A DNA stretch of 64,000 nucleotides from Bradysia coprophila. Taxonomy: Eukaryota; Arthropoda; Insecta; Diptera; Sciaridae. The first letter of the stretch is position 1, and each line of letters opens with the position of its first letter. Under the pieces are notes generated by a model. That model made no database searches and was not told the origin of the DNA. It worked only from the letters and a program-made list of their open reading frames with translations. The stretch is taken from the NCBI RefSeq assembly GCF_014529535.1, contig NW_023503374.1, positions 6,634,001-6,698,000 of the forward strand. The letters are read 5' to 3'. This document shows positions 35,966 to 46,700 of this stretch, one piece after another. Made by a program: the position numbers and the translations under genes.

Positions 35966-36482
35966 TCATCACAGATTGAAGTTAGTTTATAGCATATCAA
36001 AAACTGAATTATTGTATCGGTGATAGTGATTTATGCTTAGGAAGTTTAAGAATGAAAAATAAGCTGATCAAAATTACATTGCAAAAATTGTCAGTCAAGG
36101 GACCTGACCTGACCAAAAGGTGGGACCTAGTTATATTAAACGTCACGGTTGCAACATAACCAATCTTATATTCACCCGAAACTTGGAGTCCGTATTTCTT
36201 GCTATTCCCTGAGGTTTGCGTTACCTTCAGTATGTTTATATACCTTGTGCAGTGGTAGTAACATGCTCCAACTCTAAAAATCGCAATTTTTGACAGATCG
36301 TGTCTAAAATTTGAAGAATGAAGCAAAACAAAACAAAAAATTCCTGTAATTTTTAATTTGGATTTTAAGTTTGTTATTGGGAAAAAAGCTGGCATCCTCT
36401 ATTGAAATGGCAAACGAAGCAATTAATATTTTGGAAAAATTTGAGATACAAAAGTGTATTGTTTGATGGTGAAGCGATTAAT

Positions 36483-37611
36483 ATGGACTCGCTAAGAAAC
36501 GAATTGAGTGACACGGAACAAATAATAATTCCTATGGCGCACCCAGACACCAGCGAATTTTATCAGTAAAAATGTAGTGCAAAATAATTAGGGCTACAAA
36601 CTAAAAATTACGTTTCGTGCATAGATGTATGGCCGCCGCTATTTTATTCAACTTCTGTAAGAACCCGCTGTACAGAGAGTATCCGTGGCACGGATTGCAA
36701 ACACTCCGACGCATTATCGTAAAAGAAAATCATCAAGATGACTATACGAAAATACAGTTACAGTTATTAATTCACATCAGCAAAATGAATCTTAAGGCAC
36801 ACGAATCAGCACGTTACATCAACAACCTTGAATTTATAGTCATACACGAACCAGAGGATGATTCGTCAAGGGCATGGTTGCAATTGGCGTACAAAACCAT
36901 ATCAAACGATTCTGTAAGTTCGGCGTTTGAGCAGCGGTGAAATAGTTGACTTATGCACTGAGTACAATTTTCGTTTGCTTTTTCAGGTATTGGGGAGCAT
37001 CGATTGTTTGATGGAAAATGCTTTTAATGTGAAAGTTGAAGATACCAACAAAAGAGAAGTAGGTGCAAGTTACATCGACTTGATAAAGACGGAATTGCGT
37101 GGTTTCTCAGGGTTCGATTGGGTTTATATTAATTTAGGTCACTTCGATGCCAAAAGGTACAAACATCGAAAATCTCGTGATTGCGATGTATTAGTAGCTC
37201 TGGACGTCGTGACACTCGTTATACATGAATATGCTCATGTACGAATTCGGCAGGTATGACTATAACGAACAACGAAAAGAAATCTTCGAAATTGATTTTT
37301 TTTTAAAGGCACTTAACGACATGAACATGTCTACGCCAACAAAGGTGCCCAAAGAGAGTCTATTTGAAGATATGGAATTCGGAAGAATTGTTGAAAGGCA
37401 TATTTTCGGAGCTGTTCCGAACTGGTTGAATTCATATAATAGAGGCACGGATAGTGGACAACTTCTCTTAGAATTTGCTCAAGCCTTCATAACATCCATT
37501 GAAAACAACAAAAAGGTGCCAGCAGTTCCACTAGGACTGACATTAGAAAACAGAGATGCAACGGTGGCAATGGGAGGCGCTGATATTCAAGTTGAACGTC
37601 ACATTGAATAA
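36483..37611 (+). CDS. putative HExxH zinc-metalloprotease-like protein
   Basis: Four exons, 36483-36565, 36625-36913, 36987-37253 and 37309-37611, phases 2, 0, 0, give 313 residues. There is no signal peptide, so the protein is probably cytosolic. The zinc-binding signature HEYAH is at 204-208, exactly before the exon 3-4 junction. It follows a hydrophobic helix (VALDVVTLVI), and an acidic helix about 25 residues on (SLFEDMEFGRIVERH) could supply a third ligand. The intron between exons 3 and 4 is also nearly open in frame, so read-through is possible. The stop codon lies inside an AATAAA (37607-37612). I do not recognise the family; protease activity is inferred from the motif alone. Confidence 0.7.
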
Positions 37612-37612
37612 A
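37607..37612 (+). terminator. poly(A) signal overlapping the stop codon
   Basis: AATAAA spans the TAA stop codon of the HExxH gene. The next gene begins only about 118 bp downstream, so an early end is plausible. Confidence 0.35.
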
Positions 37613-37728
37613 GGAATGAGAGAGAGAAAGACATTTTCGTCCAACCGACTTTTCCTCCACACATAGAGATGACTTAAAAGAAACATTGTGAAACCGAATT
37701 TATCGTTTCGAAAGGTGAACACCGCAAA

Positions 37729-38851
37729 ATGGACGAATCAAATGATTCAGAAGTGATGAATTTTCAAGATGCTACCGATTCGGTCGAATCAGACGAACTT
37801 CACAATGATAGCTCAAATTGTGCAAAAAACGACACGCAGACTGTAGTGAATATTTTGCGAACTTCTCTACGTTGTGCTGTCATTAACCGGTAAGCTTACT
37901 GCTGACGATTCTAAAGTGGAATGAAAAATACGATAGTTTTGTGTGTGAGAGCGCATCTGGTGGGAGTAATAACGTCAACAGCTCCAGAGAATAGCTCTAT
38001 GGAGGGAAAGAGGAAAATGTTCCAGAATGGGCCTTCCAAAACATTTATGTCCTTGTTCTCCAAGGACAATTGAGGCATATCATTTGACTGTAAAAATAAA
38101 TCAGTTAGGTGGGATGTATTGTAGTAATGGTGTAATGCCTCTTAAAAGTAATCTAAATGAACATCAGGCTTGTGTTTAAAATAGCCTTCATTGCTTGACT
38201 GTTTTTCAAAATGTTTTTTTTTTCGTTTTTAATTTATAAATACTTAGCAGAATAGAATTTTCATATAATTTCGCAATAATTTATAAAATTATCAGAAATG
38301 TAAAAAAATAAAAAAAGACTCAGGTCAGATCATGTTTTTTCAGGTCAGGTCGAAACAGGTTGAAGATCTCTTCAGGTCATGTCAGGTAATAAAATTTCAG
38401 GTCAGGTCAGGTTAACAGATATTTCAGGTCAGGTTTCAGGTTGACCTGACCTGTTCCGAGCCTTAGTAGAGAGTAGAATGAAAAACTTGGAAGGAACCGA
38501 AGGTCTGACGCGGAACGAGGTAATCTTCTTGAAACGTGTCGTCGAAAGTCTGCGACGATCGATACAAATCAGCATTTATTTGCTTGCATTCTATTCGAAG
38601 CGATGCAATCAACTGGCGAACTAAATCGACGTGATTTGGAACTTGCGACTGAAGATTTGTCATGGTTCCTCGAACAGGAAATCACCAACGAAAGTATTGT
38701 CACAGTAAAACAAAAACTCAAGGAGAAATCTACGTATTGCGATCAACGTCGCAGTGTATTATTGGGCCATTTCAGGAAGGGTACGATATCAGATATTGGG
38801 AGCTGGAAGACTTGTTATGAAGTTAGTGAAATCTTTCATTTTTCTATGTAA
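37729..38851 (+). CDS. orphan two-exon gene
   Basis: Exon 1 (37729-37889) encodes an acidic start (MDESNDSEVMNFQDATDSV) and ends in phase 2 at a GTAAGC donor. The last exon is one continuous frame from about 38494 or 38503 to 38851, about 118 codons without a stop, with a clearly protein-like composition (RRDLELATEDLSWFLEQE, KQKLKEKSTYCDQRR). The joining acceptor is uncertain because the intron contains an AGGTC-type repeat insertion next to it. AAGs at 38492-38493 and 38501-38502 both fit the phase. The protein is about 170 residues. No family recognised; helical. AATAAA is at 38865. Confidence 0.5.
38318..38456. repeat. CAGGTCAGGT repeat cluster in an intron
   Basis: About ten variants of CAGGTCAGGT, one inverted (GACCTGACCTG at the right end), so the cluster can fold back. 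It lies in the intron of the orphan gene. Confidence 0.75.
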
Positions 38852-38864
38852 AGAAAATTTGTTG

Positions 38865-38870
38865 AATAAA
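38865..38870 (+). terminator. poly(A) signal of the orphan gene
   Basis: AATAAA 14 bp after the stop codon. Confidence 0.55.
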
Positions 38871-39937
38871 TAAGCAAAAAAATTTACAATTCTTCGATTT
38901 ACTTAATGGTCGACCATTCTGTTATCTTCAATCTTCAACAAATTAAGTCTTGGTTCGAAGCATCGGTGTCGGGGAATCTTGCACACGCGATCATAGTATG
39001 CGTCCTTTTACGACATGTAACGAAAAGTCATGACTGTGCGAGATTCACCACTTAGATGTGAATCTCGCACACCATGAATTTGTGTGGTGTGCGAGATTAC
39101 CCTACCCCGAAGCATCTCGTCTTCAACAGTTCGAATTCACATGACTTTTCTAGTGGCTTTCCATCATATTTGTCAGCGCTAAAGTTGGGAACGCATTCAT
39201 GACTGAAACTCTAAACAATGCAACAGCAACAAGACAGGTCCATCTGAAGTTGACCCTGATTAACCTTGAATACTTTCACTATGACTATGTGCAACAGAAA
39301 CCTTCTGACGCTGACTACAGATCATACTCGATATATTGCCTAGTTCTGGCGACTGAGTCTATTTTGAATGAATTAAATTTAGCCTGCCCCGAGACGGAGT
39401 CCGATTTCGAGTTCAGGTAGCATGATCATGTTTCGTGAACCGGACGTCTACAGATCAAGCTGAAGTAAGCTGATACAACAACTAAATGTGTAAATGATCC
39501 CACAAAGACCTTGCACATGCACAAATTGATAGTCATCACTTAACGCAGTAAAGGTAAAGGTTTAAAAATTTCACCTGACGGACAAGGAGCGAGACAACAA
39601 TTAAAATGAACAAGTTGCGGTGGAACACGACAGAGTTTCCTTAGTTTACGATTAATACGTCAAATTTCACGAACGGATCAGCAAAGTTAGTCAAACAGTT
39701 AGTCCTAAGAATGCAAAGATCTGCCTCAAAATGCATAAGTCAGAGGGGCGGCCTATTATCTGCGAATGATATCGATAGAAGCTCACTGGAAAGATTGCCA
39801 AGCAAATAAAAATCTCCTTTCATTTAACCTTCTGCAAGAATTCTCCTTTTATTTGATGAGTTCAACGACGATTTCATTTTTGTTCACTTATAAAACTAGT
39901 CTATTAAATGCCACTGTCACAAACTGATGTATTGTTT
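38871..39937. other. intergenic, with a short hairpin
   Basis: AATCTCGCACACCA and its exact inverse (39060-39097) form a 14-bp hairpin, and GTGCGAGATTCACC recurs just before it. A 73-codon frame at 39199-39420 starts with ATG but has no recognisable features. Confidence 0.45.
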
Positions 39938-41398
39938 TTACTTTCCACCGGTTGTGAACTTTGAAATTGCTTCCAGCAATCCAACGTAAGTGGCGTGTTC
40001 ATAGTTTGTGCTGATCGTGGACAATTTCGTGACGAATTCGTTGCTGATGCCCTTATCTTCCAGTAGATTCATTAGCAGATCGTAGAAGTACTGAAAGCCG
40101 AACCAGGTCGATTAAAATTTGACCAATTTTTCAATTAAATTATTCGACTTACTCCATCTAGAATGTCACCGGCAACGGCATAATTCTTGTCTTTCCATTC
40201 ACCTTCAAAAATAGTGACTTCATCGATACCGAACACATCATCTGAGAAATGGAAAAAATGGGAAATTGTAAGACAAGTCGCCTCAAGGTGGCCTCAGACT
40301 GAGGGATGCCCTGCTTCTTGGACTAAGTCGTTTGGGATTGGATGGACTAAGCGGGCGCCCCTCGTCTTCGACTAAAAACGAAATTCTCCGTTTGGCCACA
40401 TCAATGTAAGCATAAGCCAAAAATTGCACTGAAATATCGACGACATGTCGACTTTTTGAAGAATCGACGAGTTCTTGAAGAAGCGGTGAGTAGTCAAGAA
40501 CTCTCACTTTCTTAAGGAAATCGCCGTTTCTTAACATTTTGTAGATTGATATTGTACGAAATGTTCAAAAGGCTAGAAGAAATGACGAATTCCTGAAGAA
40601 AAGGTAAGTTCATGAAGAATCGTCGACTACTCACCTCTTTTTCAGGAACTCGTCGTTTCTTCAGAAAGTCGTCGTCTCTCGTGCCATCGATTTTTCAGTG
40701 CAATAAGTCTAAACAGGGACTTTTTTCAGGCGCATCATCGTTCTCTCTCAACTCACCGTATTCTTCTTCTTGTGGCACTCCCTTCAAAAATGAACATGTA
40801 AACGACAATGTTTTTCCTCCACGAATGATATCCACTTCAAAGTTGGGTGTACTTTTCATATCAGCCACCGTTTTTTCGTCGGACTGATTCTCTTCGTACT
40901 GTTCATCGGATGTATCGACCGTGTGATTGATGTTGAACGAAACTTTAATTTTTTCCTTGTCATTTTGTTTGGTCAGCTCGACGTCGGAACCATTCAGTGA
41001 AATTTTGAAGCCGTCAATTTCGGTTGGAATGGGTTTTTGAGTAGATTTTTCGGCCGAGATCTCTTCGTTGAGGAAAGTGACGAGGTCCTTTTCGGCTGTG
41101 GAATGAGACAGGGAATTAACTGTACGTTCCGCGAAATTGTGGGGTTATGTTGCTGTAATGTAGGAGGAAACATCCCACTGGAAGTGAATCTTTTTTTACC
41201 ATTTGTATGAATGTGATTAGACCCACAGCCGCAGTTGCACGTCATATTGGGATTTTTCAGTGTAAGCTTAGATGCCCCCGGTAAGATGTCCGGCTTCGAC
41301 ATGTGCCACAATGTACGGGCATAATCTCGGCGTCCAACTGAATTGAACATTCGCGTCGTGGATGCACGTAATGCTGATCTGACAATGTTGCTCATCAT
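39938..41398 (-). CDS. C1QBP: C1QBP / p32, mitochondrial matrix protein
   Basis: Four exons on the minus strand, 41398-41200, 41095-40757, 40241-40153 and 40090-39938, phases 1, 1, 0, give 259 residues. Residues 1-40 are Arg/Ser-rich and lack acids, a mitochondrial import signal. Family landmarks are visible: the DLVTFLNEEI helix, GFKISLNG, KIKVSFNINHTVD, STPNFEVDIIRGGK, and the C-terminal EYATYVGLLE-like helix (YEHATYVGLLEAI). The family forms doughnut-shaped trimers in the matrix and supports mitochondrial translation. An unusual stretch in exon 1, NMTCNCGCGSNH, holds three cysteines close together. Intron 2 (40242-40756) has only short AAGTCGT/CGACTT inverted words. Confidence 0.92.
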
Positions 41399-41934
41399 TT
41401 TGGTAAGTTCGTGTTTTTAAATCGCGAAAATATTTTGTGTGAAAATTACAATTTCTATTGTGCAATAGCGCCCGGCACTCGCTCACGTTTTTTTTTACTT
41501 TTCAATGACGAAAATTGACAGGAGCTCTCTAGGTGTGTGAGTGTGTACAGTGTTTACACTATGTGTGTGTTTACAATGACAGATTTTATTTGCGGCAGTT
41601 CTTTCGTGTTGGGACGATTTTCAAAATTTCAATTTTTCGCCTCTCTTTTAACACAATGGATCCATAAGTAGGAATTTATTCACTTGGTCGTGAGATTGGA
41701 CTACGCATCTGACATCAACTCTATTTTTAAGATTTTGTGTGCAACACTTGTCTTCGGACCGTGCTTCCCAACCCACTTTTTTGTCTATTAGAGTACAGCA
41801 ATTCTCGATAGACATCATAAGCTTTCTCGCTGTAGAAAAAGAATATGGCGCTGCATTTGTATATTCACCCTAAAATAGGGCCAATGAACCGAAAAGATCG
41901 CAGTCTTCGTCTTACGTTTTATTGCATTCGAAAC
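41399..41934. other. short intergenic region
   Basis: Promoter side of C1QBP and 3' side of the exonuclease gene. GTGTGTGAGTGTGTAC repeats near 41530-41570. No gene seen. Confidence 0.5.
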
Positions 41935-43348
41935 CTAAGTATTTGTTATCACAGAATTCAGACCATTTCTTTTCGCCGGTTCTTTGTTAGTCGGCGGCAG
42001 TGATAAATCGGTTGTAATTGAGATCGGAGCACCGTCACGAACCAGTCGACAAGCCAATCGAGCTATATTCCTAGCATCATCGATTCCAGAGTGTTCGCGA
42101 CCCTTGAAAATCATTCCAACAAATTTCATTGCATCAGCGAAATTCTTCGGTCGGTACTTGTACCAGTCCTGTATGGAGTTGTAATGTCAGTTACAGTTAT
42201 AGAAAACCGTTGAAAGAAACTACCTTGAACGTTGCTTTCAGATCCACCCACCGATCAAAGTGATGCGACTTCTTTATGCCCTTTCTGTCACATTCTTTCC
42301 GCAGACACACACCGAAATCCCAATCCGACCATGTGACAAATGCACAGGTAGCGCTGTGTTCATCACCCACTTTCGGTAGGGCAAGTTCGTATTTCTCAAT
42401 CGATTCGGTAAGCCATTGATTGAACTTTAGTAATCCAGTTTGCAGCGGTACTGCATCGTTGGTGATGGTTTCTTGAGTGATTCCAGTGAAATTAACACAA
42501 AATTCGCTCAATGTGGGTGATTCAATCGGCACGATGTACTGATGGAATTCGGACAATATTTTCTGGTCATACAGGTCGACCAAGACGGCAGGGAATTCTG
42601 AAATGTGTAAAAATGAGTGTCTTATAGATGGGGGACATTCTCAATGGGGTGTGCTCAAGTGATCATCAGTTGATCAATCGTCGTGTTCCGATATACAATT
42701 TTGATTTAAAAAGAAATCCGACTACCGAACAGATCAGTCGAATCATCTTCTAACCAACTTTTCTGACCTATCATAATTATTAGAGACTGAATCAAGGCTC
42801 GTAACAGCGTCATTTAGCTGTTGGCTTTAACTTGACTAATCAGCAGTACATAGTGTAGACTAGACCACAGCAAAGCTTGGCTAGGAGCAATGCTGTGACT
42901 AGACGTACGCAACAGAAAACCTCTGCGACCGACGAACTATGTAATTTACATTCACCTTATGAGAGGACGATCAAACTTATTTTCTAAGGCCTGAAAAGGG
43001 TCCTGGTCATAGTCTAAGGATAAAGACCTAGAAAATGATTTCACGATGCAAACTTAAGCGGCCTAAGCTGTGGTTGAAATTGCATCCCACAGGTGACTCT
43101 AACCTTCTAAACATCGACTCGAACATATTATAACGCCAAATGGACGACTGATCTTATTTCAGAATTATTTTATTCTTACCGATTATTTCGGGCTGTCTCC
43201 ATTTCGCTTCTCCTTTGTCCCAGCATGTCGCTTCAAAGTCCACAACAATCAAATATTTAAAATTTTGTTTCGAATTTGTCAAAGCTCCCGCATCCAATTT
43301 GATTGTCTCTACAATGCCCAACGAACGAGCTAATTCTAACAGACTCAT
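41935..43348 (-). CDS. ERI1/Snipper-like DEDDh 3'-5' exonuclease
   Basis: Three exons on the minus strand, 43348-43180, 42597-42224 and 42168-41935, phases 1 and 0, give 258 residues. Exo I is VVDFEATCW (D37, E39), followed by PEIIEFPAVLVDL across the first splice junction. Exo II holds TWSDWDFGV, and Exo III is GREHSGIDDARNIARL with the catalytic His and Asp. All catalytic DEDDh residues are present. The family trims 3' ends of small or structured RNA; ERI1 relatives also mature 5.8S rRNA. It lacks a SAP domain, so it is closer to Snipper/ERI2-ERI3 than to ERI1 proper. Intron 1 (42598-43179) carries a dispersed repeat also found at 14.65 kb. Confidence 0.9.
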
Positions 43349-43718
43349 AACATGAAACAATAACGTCACTTCAAAATAAAAAAATCAAAAGAACTAAAAA
43401 ACAAACAAAAAACCCCTAACGTACGACACACAAGAGAGCTCTCACGCAACTGATGACAGTTTACAAAAATAAAACAAAACAAGACCCACACACACATGTA
43501 ACGGGCATTAATACGCGTTGAGTTTAACAAAAGTTAGAATTTTCGTTCGCCGGTCGCAGGAGGAATCGTTTAACGCGAATAAATTCACGTGCAATAGTTG
43601 TGATTAATTGATAAAATATGAAAATGTTCTCAATCGATTAAGTGTTCGCAATTTTCACATAGTGTCAATCACAAAGCTTACTTTATTTTGCCAAATAAAT
43701 GAAAAATAAAAGTTAAAC
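43349..43718. promoter_or_regulatory. shared divergent promoter of the exonuclease and NSL3
   Basis: 370 bp lie between two start codons pointing apart. A CACACACAC run and ATTAATACGCG are present; no TATA box is obvious. Confidence 0.45.
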
Positions 43719-46700
43719 ATGAAAGTTGATACAATGAACGGTGCTGACCTATCGCTGATGGTCGAGGACGTCAGTTATTATAAAATGTTATTGAAAATGA
43801 ACTACATCAGTGACTTGTCACATCAGGTATTATTCAAGTCCATATTGGTTCCTTTTCTGTGGTCTGTATTGCATGTCATGATGCAATTTTACTAAAAATG
43901 TTGAAATTTATACATATTTTGGTCATTTCTATAATTTTTGATCCCAGTAATAACTAGCCATATTTCGCGATGTGTGTTACTGGTTACTGGGAATTGAAAC
44001 TACCTTGTGTCATGTTGTCGCAAGTTTTCCCGAACAAATGTAACAAATCTTTTTTTCATACAACAAGCGAACAAACCCACCCGTTCTTGCAGAATCAATA
44101 CAGTGTTAAAAGAGAATACTCATTTTGACATATCACCTATCGAGATCAGTTGAATAATAGCTATTTTCATAACAAGGTAGTAAATGGGAGTGTTATGCGC
44201 ACTAGATGTGAGATTGCCGATACGAGCGAAGCGAGTTCGGCAACACATCGTGTGCGCAAAACCCCCATTTACTACCGTGTTATGAACAAGATTTTATCTA
44301 CTGTAATGTCATAATCACCATAAAGAACTAATTTAAAAAATCAAACTGAAACATCAACACGCCATGACACCGTCAATTCATATTCCCCACAAAAAAATCT
44401 CGGATCTAGTACACTGTCAAGAATCTGCTAATTTTTAGTGAATAAATGTGAAATTATCGAAGTTCACCGTGAATAAATGAGAAATTATCGAAGTTAGCCG
44501 TGCGCAAATGAAACATTATCGAAATTTTCAGTTCGTAAATTCACGTTCTGAAAATGACGTGTTTAAATCTTGCTCATTTTGATTCTAAAAGTGTCACCAA
44601 ATTGTGAATATTATGACATTACAGTAGATAAACTGGTTTTTTCCCCTGTTTTTTACGCTCTTTTAACACTGTATACCATACAGCGACAAAAATTAAATAT
44701 ACAGCGGAACTGAGCGAATCCTCTGGTTTAATCGATCTATATGAAAACCAATCTCTGTGCATTAAATCGTGTTCGCTCGAGAGTTGACATGGTGGCGCTG
44801 TCGATCAAAGGAAACCACAAAAATATATGGAAAACCAGACATGTTTAAATAATGACAGCGCCACCTTGGCACCTCTCGAGTGTAACTCTATGGTTCGTTC
44901 GGCCAGTCAAAATTCGTGTTTGTGTAGTGTTAAAAGATAGTAGAAATTATGACATATCACCCATCGAGATGATCAGTTGAATTAACTGGTTTTTTCCCTT
45001 CTTTTTATGTCATTTTAACACTGTATCCAAATAAAGTGCTGACTGTTGTGATGAGAGAGACGGAACTATAATTCGGACCAGTTACTTAAACTTACCTTGT
45101 TAAAAGAGAATACTCATTTTGACATATCACCCATCGAGATCAGTTAAATTAACTGGTTTTTTCCACTGTTTTTACGCTCTTTTAACACTGTGTTAACTGA
45201 GTGTGGTGATTTAGCGAAGTTTTAAGGCAACATCAACTGTTTAACCAAGGAAAAGACTTTCATTTTGACAACCGAACCGCTATACTTTGCAAGTCTATAG
45301 ACTATTGGGGAGGTCACACAGACCGCCATTTTATTAGTTATGCGGGGACACACAAAACAGAATTCACCTACGATGAAATTGTCAAATTTGAGAATCAATC
45401 TTCTACAAAAATGTATGAAAACGTCAAATTTTGTGTGTTTCACCCGCGTATCAGTATCTGCGAGACCTCCCCAAAGTTTACAGCCTTGATACTTTGCACG
45501 TCTTTCATTCCACAACAAACAAATTTATGAAATTAATTGCTACACATGTGTAGCGCGTGTGTAGCGTAGCGTTGTCAACATAACTCGAGATAAAAAAAGG
45601 GCATCGTCACGTTGTTCATATTTCATGAAGCTTTCACTACAAATTGATTTCATTTTCATTCTATAGACAGTGCACGATGCAGTTCATTGTAAACCTGTTA
45701 ATTTCGCATAAAGCAATTGAGCAGGTTGAGCATAGGTGTGTGTACAACGTAAATAACCAAAGACTGTACGTGCATGTACACTCGGACTTTGACAACACGA
45801 ACACAAACGACTTCATCTACAGCAACATAATCTACGTTTATCCTTATTTTCATTCGAAATTTGAATTAGGTTATGTGACATTTCATATGACCATGACCCT
45901 GGAACAAACCCATAAAGTTGATAACTGAAAAAAATATCGACGAGAAAAGTCGGTCGGGTAACATTATACAGTTATATCGACAAGGTCTTACTGGGTACGG
46001 TATATCTGAGTTTCGACAACGGCCGCTCCCAACCGAATTTTGTTGGAAGGGAAATTTATTATTTTTTATCGACGCCATCGAATTTCGCAAATAGTTCAGT
46101 GTAGCCAAACATTAACTCCAAATTGAAATTGCAAAAAAACATGTTCTTGGACAGTATTTCGGATGAAACTTAAGAGTCCGGGTACTTACTGTGTGGTAGA
46201 TAATTTTGAATTTTGTTTGCCAATCACTTTTGCATGGTTTAAACAGTGTGTGCAAGTGGTGCAAGTGTGACCTGCTTCTCATTATAAATACTCCTAAATG
46301 GGATTTTTCTCTTGCAATTGAGTGTGTGTTTTCATTAGATTGTTATTTTAAAACAGAATTCTTTTACGGTCAATTTTACATATTAGAGAAATCAAAGTAT
46401 TTGCTATCCATATTAATGTCTTGTACTTGCAATAAAAGAAACGTACGTTTGCGATAACATTACATGATAGCCAGAAAAATCATAAATTACGTTCACATAA
46501 CCTCATCGCCCTGGTGTATTTTGTTTGATTTCATTTTTCATAGTCATCTCTAACATAAATTCACGTCATTGTGTAGTGTATACGAGCGAGTGTTTACTGA
46601 TATTAACGCAACATTTTCTCCATTCCAGACTCATTTTGATAATATACTTCAAATGGAACATAGTTATTCAAGAGATTGGCGCCCGATGGAAGGTGCTCAA

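Larger units (their letters stand above)
34340..36482. other. repeat-rich intergenic region
   Basis: Holds a MITE (34750-34964), a perfect 51-bp hairpin (35218-35331), GTGAGACATTGAGGAC-type low-complexity repeats (about 35350-35690) and a 56-bp tandem repeat (35691-35965). A 128-codon minus-strand frame at 36009-36395 does not look like protein. Confidence 0.6.
43827..46628. other. NSL3 intron 1, packed with MITEs
   Basis: Holds three copies of a CAGTGTTAAAAGAG MITE, one interrupted by nested foldbacks. A GCGCCAC foldback is at 44768-44878 and a GGGGAGGTC inverted pair at about 45305-45475. A 94-codon frame at 45644-45928 shows no protein features. Confidence 0.6.

Noticed and set aside
36009-36395. 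128-codon frame on the minus strand
   Set aside because: Composition is that of translated AT-rich non-coding DNA, with no domain, no splice partner and no conservation cue.
38463-38663. 66-codon frame on the minus strand
   Set aside because: It is antisense to the last exon of the plus-strand orphan gene, whose frame is open for 118 codons and phase-compatible with a first exon.
39199-39420. 73-codon frame beginning with ATG
   Set aside because: It reads fairly protein-like, but I found no flanking exon, promoter or poly(A) signal.
45644-45928. 94-codon frame in NSL3 intron 1
   Set aside because: No recognisable motif, surrounded by MITEs; I think it is chance.
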